The notes beneath the pieces are model-generated. The model was not told the DNA's origin. It did not search any database and was given only the letters and a program-made list of their open reading frames with translations. Source: an uncultured Phocaeicola sp. (lineage in GTDB: Bacteria; Bacteroidota; Bacteroidia; Bacteroidales; Bacteroidaceae). Taken from it: a stretch of DNA of 16,083 bases. Both the position numbers and the translations under genes were made by a program. Shown one piece after another: positions 13,506 to 16,083 of this stretch (the first letter of the stretch is position 1; every line of letters begins with the position of its first letter). The stretch is taken from the NCBI GenBank assembly GCA_948579315.1, contig CAPAOL010000058.1:1-16083 (forward strand), written 5' to 3'.

Positions 13506-14234
13506 TTATTGGTTCCGCACAGGCAGCCTCACCCATAGCCATCCGGGAATCAGTTTCCAGAAAAACACCAGCATCTGATAACGCCGGTCTATGACAGCTA
13601 CTCTTTTCCTTCGGGAGATGGCTCTTACAATTTGTGATGCCACGTAGGGAGCATGCATCAGCAGCGGGTATTTGTCATCTTTCAACAGAGGGGTGGCGAC
13701 AAATCCGGGACGGATGTCGGTGAAGGAAATGTGTAGCTTGTTCATGTGCGCCAATTGGTCCAAAGCATCCAGATAGGTGTTTTGAAACCGTTTGGTCGCT
13801 GAATAGGCAGGGGCGGATCCCAGTCCCTTGGTGCCTGCTATGGAACTGATCACCGCTATATGTCCTTTGCCTTGCTGTTCGAAATAGTGATAGGCGGCAT
13901 TGACCATTCGTATGAATCCCGAAACATTGGTGGCTGCGGTCTGTAATTCTATATCGGGGCAGAGTGAAAGATTTTGTTTGCCTATGCCCGAACTGAGCAG
14001 GAACACATCCATGCCGCCGGTTTTCATAATCAGTTGCTCCAATAAGGCAGGGGCATCCTCGCGGGTGACATCTATCCGCTGGGTACATACCTGTCCGGGA
14101 GCGGACTGCCGGAGCTTTTCCAGTTCTTCCTCTCTACGTCCTGCCACGCCTACCTGCCAGCCGGCTTTCAGATAGCATCGCGCCACTTCCAGTCCGATGC
14201 CGGAAGTGGCGCCAATGATAATGATTCTTTTCAT
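13506..14234 (-). CDS. Short-chain dehydrogenase/reductase (SDR)
   Basis: A 242-residue classical SDR oxidoreductase using NAD(P)H. The cofactor loop GATSGIG is at 8-14 and AGRR at 31-34 follows the second strand, whose Arg pair suggests NADP(H). The active-site Asn103 (TNVSG), Ser131 (ISSIAG) and Tyr144-x3-Lys148 (YSATK) are all present. After PGFVATPL (176-183) comes a C-terminal part with a hydrophobic end (MLVFFWKLIPGWLWVRL), which may attach it to the membrane. Substrate unknown. The open frame extends to 14273, but the start at 14234 is chosen because it puts the cofactor loop at the normal place and does not overlap metY. It follows metY by 10 bases and is probably co-transcribed. Confidence 0.93.
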   Translation of the reverse strand: MKRIIIIGATSGIGLEVARCYLKAGWQVGVAGRREEELEKLRQSAPGQVCTQRIDVTREDAPALLEQLIMKTGGMDVFLLSSGIGKQNLSLCPDIELQTAATNVSGFIRMVNAAYHYFEQQGKGHIAVISSIAGTKGLGSAPAYSATKRFQNTYLDALDQLAHMNKLHISFTDIRPGFVATPLLKDDKYPLLMHAPYVASQIVRAISRRKRVAVIDRRYQMLVFFWKLIPGWLWVRLPVRNQ

Positions 14235-14244
14235 CCGCTTCGCC

Positions 14245-15522
14245 TTATTGTAAAGCTTGTTCAATATCGGCAATGATGTCGCTTACATTCTCAATACCTA
14301 CCGACAAACGGATCAGGTCCGGAGCGACTCCTGCTTCGCGCAACTGCTCGTCGGTGAGCTGGCGGTGAGTATGGCTGGCGGGATGCAGTACGCAGGTACG
14401 TGCGTCGGCCACATGGGTTACGATGCAGATGAATTTCAGCCTGTCCATAAATTCTATCGCTTCCTCACGGGTTCCGTTCAAGCCGAAAGCGATGACACCG
14501 CACGAGCCGTTTGGCATGTATTTCTGTGCCAGATCATAGTATTTGCTGCTTTTCAGTCCGCAATAGTTCACCCATTTCACTTTCGGGTTGGCTTCCAGCC
14601 ATTCAGCCACTTTCTGTGCGTTTTCGCAATGACGGGGCACGCGCAGGTGCAATGTTTCCAATCCCAGATTCAGCAGGAACGCATTTTGCGGAGACTGGAT
14701 GGAGCCGAGGTCACGCATCAGTTGGGCGGTTGCTTTCGTCATGTAAGCCATTTTGCCGAACGCTTTGGTATAAGTCAGTCCGTGATAAGATTCGTCGGGC
14801 TGGGTCAGACCGGGGAATTTGTCCGCATGGGCTTCCCAGTCAAAGTTGCCGCTGTCCACAATGGCGCCTCCTACACTGGTGGCATGACCGTCCATGTATT
14901 TGGTTGTGGAATGGGTGACGATATCCGCTCCCCATTCAAACGGACGGCAGTTGATGGGAGTGGCGAAGGTGTTGTCCACAATCAAAGGCACACCGTGTTT
15001 GTGTGCGATACGTGCGAACTTTTCGATGTCCAGCACGTCGATGCTCGGATTGGAGATGGTTTCGCCGAACAACGCTTTGGTATTCGGGCGGAAAGCCTTG
15101 TCTATTTCCTCCTCGGATGCATTGGCGTCAATGAAGGTACACTCGATGCCCAGTTTTTTCAGCGTGACGCCAAACAGATTGAATGTACCTCCGTAGATGG
15201 TAGACGAGCATACGAAGTGGTCGCCTGCCTGACAGATATTGAAAATGGCATAGAAGTTGGCAGCCTGGCCGGACGAGGTCAGCATAGCACCCACACCGCC
15301 TTCCAATGCTGCGATTTTTGCGGCGACGGCATCATTGGTGGGGTTTTGCAAGCGTGTATAGAAATATCCCGAATCTTCCAGATCGAACAGACGCGCCATC
15401 TGTTCGCTGGTGTCATACTTGAATGTGGTACTTTGATAAATAGGCAAAACGCGCGGTTCGCCTTTTTTCGGAGTCCAGCCTGCCTGTACGCATAAGGTCT
15501 CCCTGCTATACTTCTTATCCAT
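14245..15522 (-). CDS. metY: O-acetylhomoserine aminocarboxypropyltransferase (sulfhydrylase)
   Basis: A PLP-dependent Cys/Met-metabolism enzyme of 425 residues, the normal length of MetY. It makes homocysteine (or methionine with methanethiol) directly from O-acetylhomoserine and sulfide in the cytoplasm. The N-terminal ETLCVQAGW..P..PIYQSTTF block, the tyrosine that contacts PLP phosphate (YFYTRLQNPT, 53-62), SSTIYGGTFNLF (106-117), the PLP-ring Asp183 in VDNTFATP and the Schiff-base Lys208 in HSTTKYMDGH are all present. Length and the GWTP opening favour MetY over the shorter cystathionine gamma-synthase MetB. The -7 element at 15564-15572 lies 42 bases upstream. No riboswitch was found in the leader. 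Confidence 0.92.
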   Translation of the reverse strand: MDKKYSRETLCVQAGWTPKKGEPRVLPIYQSTTFKYDTSEQMARLFDLEDSGYFYTRLQNPTNDAVAAKIAALEGGVGAMLTSSGQAANFYAIFNICQAGDHFVCSSTIYGGTFNLFGVTLKKLGIECTFIDANASEEEIDKAFRPNTKALFGETISNPSIDVLDIEKFARIAHKHGVPLIVDNTFATPINCRPFEWGADIVTHSTTKYMDGHATSVGGAIVDSGNFDWEAHADKFPGLTQPDESYHGLTYTKAFGKMAYMTKATAQLMRDLGSIQSPQNAFLLNLGLETLHLRVPRHCENAQKVAEWLEANPKVKWVNYCGLKSSKYYDLAQKYMPNGSCGVIAFGLNGTREEAIEFMDRLKFICIVTHVADARTCVLHPASHTHRQLTDEQLREAGVAPDLIRLSVGIENVSDIIADIEQALQ

Positions 15523-15563
15523 GTTTATATTGTTATTAAAATTACATATTCATTTATTTCGCA

Positions 15564-15572
15564 GCAAAATTA
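15564..15572 (-). promoter_or_regulatory. Bacteroides-type -7 element for metY
   Basis: On the minus strand TAATTTTGC is an exact TAnnTTTG(Y) match, about 42 bases before the metY ATG. A possible weak -33 (ATTG) lies 23 bases upstream. Confidence 0.6.
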
Positions 15573-15614
15573 AGAATAATCTGTCATTTAGGGTTCAATT
15601 ACTGGGAAAAGTGT

Positions 15615-15623
15615 TATATTTGA
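15615..15623 (+). promoter_or_regulatory. Bacteroides-type -7 element for the thioesterase gene
   Basis: TATATTTGA matches TAnnTTTG, 21 bases before the ATG at 15645. It forms a divergent pair with the metY element about 50 bases away. No good -33 is seen. Confidence 0.55.
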
Positions 15624-15644
15624 ACGATTTTAATAAGCTTAACT

Positions 15645-16083
15645 ATGGCAGAGGATATAAAATTCAGGCATACTATGCCGGTGCAGATACGATTCAGCGA
15701 TGTGGACCAGTTTGGTCATATGAACAATTCAGTTTACTTTTCTTTGTACGATTTGGCAAAGACTACTTATATAAAAGATGTATTAGGCAGTGCCGACTGG
15801 AGCAAGCTGGCTATTGTGGTAGCCAATATCAATGCAAACTTCTTTATGCCGGTATTTTTCTCGGATCATCTGGTGATAGAAACGGCTGTGGTACATTTGG
15901 GGCATAAGAGTTTTACCTTGTTGCAGCGTGCCGTGACTACGGATACCCATGAGGTGAAGTGTGAGTGCCGCACGGTGATGGTAGGTTATGACCTGGCTAC
16001 CAAAGAACCGAAATTGATTTCCGAGGATTATAAGGAGGCGATTTGCAGGTACGAGGAAAAAACATTGGAGGAACTTTCAAAAG
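15645..16083 (+). CDS. Acyl-CoA thioesterase, hotdog fold (partial)
   Basis: The reading frame opens at ATG 15645 and runs 146 codons to the window end without a stop, so the 3' end is missing. It encodes a 4-hydroxybenzoyl-CoA thioesterase/YbgC-type hotdog enzyme, which hydrolyses acyl-CoA or acyl-ACP thioesters. The signature is RFSDVDQFGHMNNSVYFSL (16-34), with the D-x-D-x-x-G-H-x-N-N pattern; Asp21 is the likely catalytic Asp and His25-Met-Asn-Asn the helix-start motif. The conserved middle (IVVANINANFFMPVFFSD) and HKSFTLLQ follow. Family members are about 130-165 residues, so little is lost. The substrate cannot be read from sequence. The gene diverges from metY. Confidence 0.88.
   Translation, partial: MAEDIKFRHTMPVQIRFSDVDQFGHMNNSVYFSLYDLAKTTYIKDVLGSADWSKLAIVVANINANFFMPVFFSDHLVIETAVVHLGHKSFTLLQRAVTTDTHEVKCECRTVMVGYDLATKEPKLISEDYKEAICRYEEKTLEELSK

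Noticed and set aside
14235..14273. 13-residue N-terminal extension of the SDR protein
   Set aside because: It overlaps the metY 3' end and moves the cofactor loop away from its usual place; the start at 14234 fits better.
14257..15495. A 412-codon open frame on the plus strand
   Set aside because: It lies entirely antisense to metY, whose PLP motifs are all intact. Its translation is Phe/His/Gly-rich with no domain, as expected of a shadow frame in a GC-balanced gene.

Overview
The window looks like Bacteroidales DNA, most likely Bacteroides or Phocaeicola. The evidence is the end of the alpha ribosomal operon (rpoA-rplQ), several exact matches to the Bacteroides -7 promoter element TAnnTTTG, paralogous DUF4252 exported proteins, and a membrane-anchored MutS-like ATPase. 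There is no transposase, integrase, tRNA or CRISPR array. The species cannot be fixed from sequence alone.

Layout. Bases 1-1550 hold rpoA, rplQ and a strong terminator. Bases 1551-2990 hold a structured intergenic stretch, a small exported protein of unknown function and a two-helix membrane protein of unknown function, both on the plus strand. Bases 3080-4881 (minus) encode a MutS-family ATPase with transmembrane segments. The 329-base divergent region that follows (4882-5210) has a -7 element for each flanking gene, an interrupted inverted repeat in the mutS-like leader and a possible 27-32 residue hydrophobic small protein. Bases 5211-5882 (plus) encode a glycine-zipper lipoprotein. Between it and the next, convergent, operon lies a four-unit 21-bp repeat that is also one large nested palindrome (5981-6073).

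Bases 8093-6137 (minus) form a tight operon: DUF4252 protein, ECF sigma factor, a membrane protein in the anti-sigma position, and a second DUF4252 protein. Every junction overlaps (14, 14 and 4 bases). Upstream is a TGTAAC-N17-CGTC element like a Gram-positive ECF promoter, followed at the predicted transcription start by a perfect 16-bp palindrome (8131-8146) that fits LacI/CcpA operator consensus. The likely reading is an autoregulated envelope-signalling module whose output includes the two exported DUF4252 proteins.

Bases 13219-8324 (minus) carry a complete-looking Type III restriction-modification system, Mod then Res, with all the key catalytic motifs visible. It is the clearest accessory module and has its own -7 element in an AT-rich leader. 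Bases 15522-13506 (minus) carry an O-acetylhomoserine sulfhydrylase gene followed 10 bases later by a short-chain dehydrogenase. From 15645 to the window end (plus) runs a hotdog-fold acyl-CoA thioesterase cut off by the window edge. metY and the thioesterase gene diverge from a shared region with one -7 element on each strand.

The least explained items are the nested palindromic repeat, the sigma/DUF4252 operon with its combined promoter-operator, and the small hydrophobic ORF upstream of the mutS-like gene.
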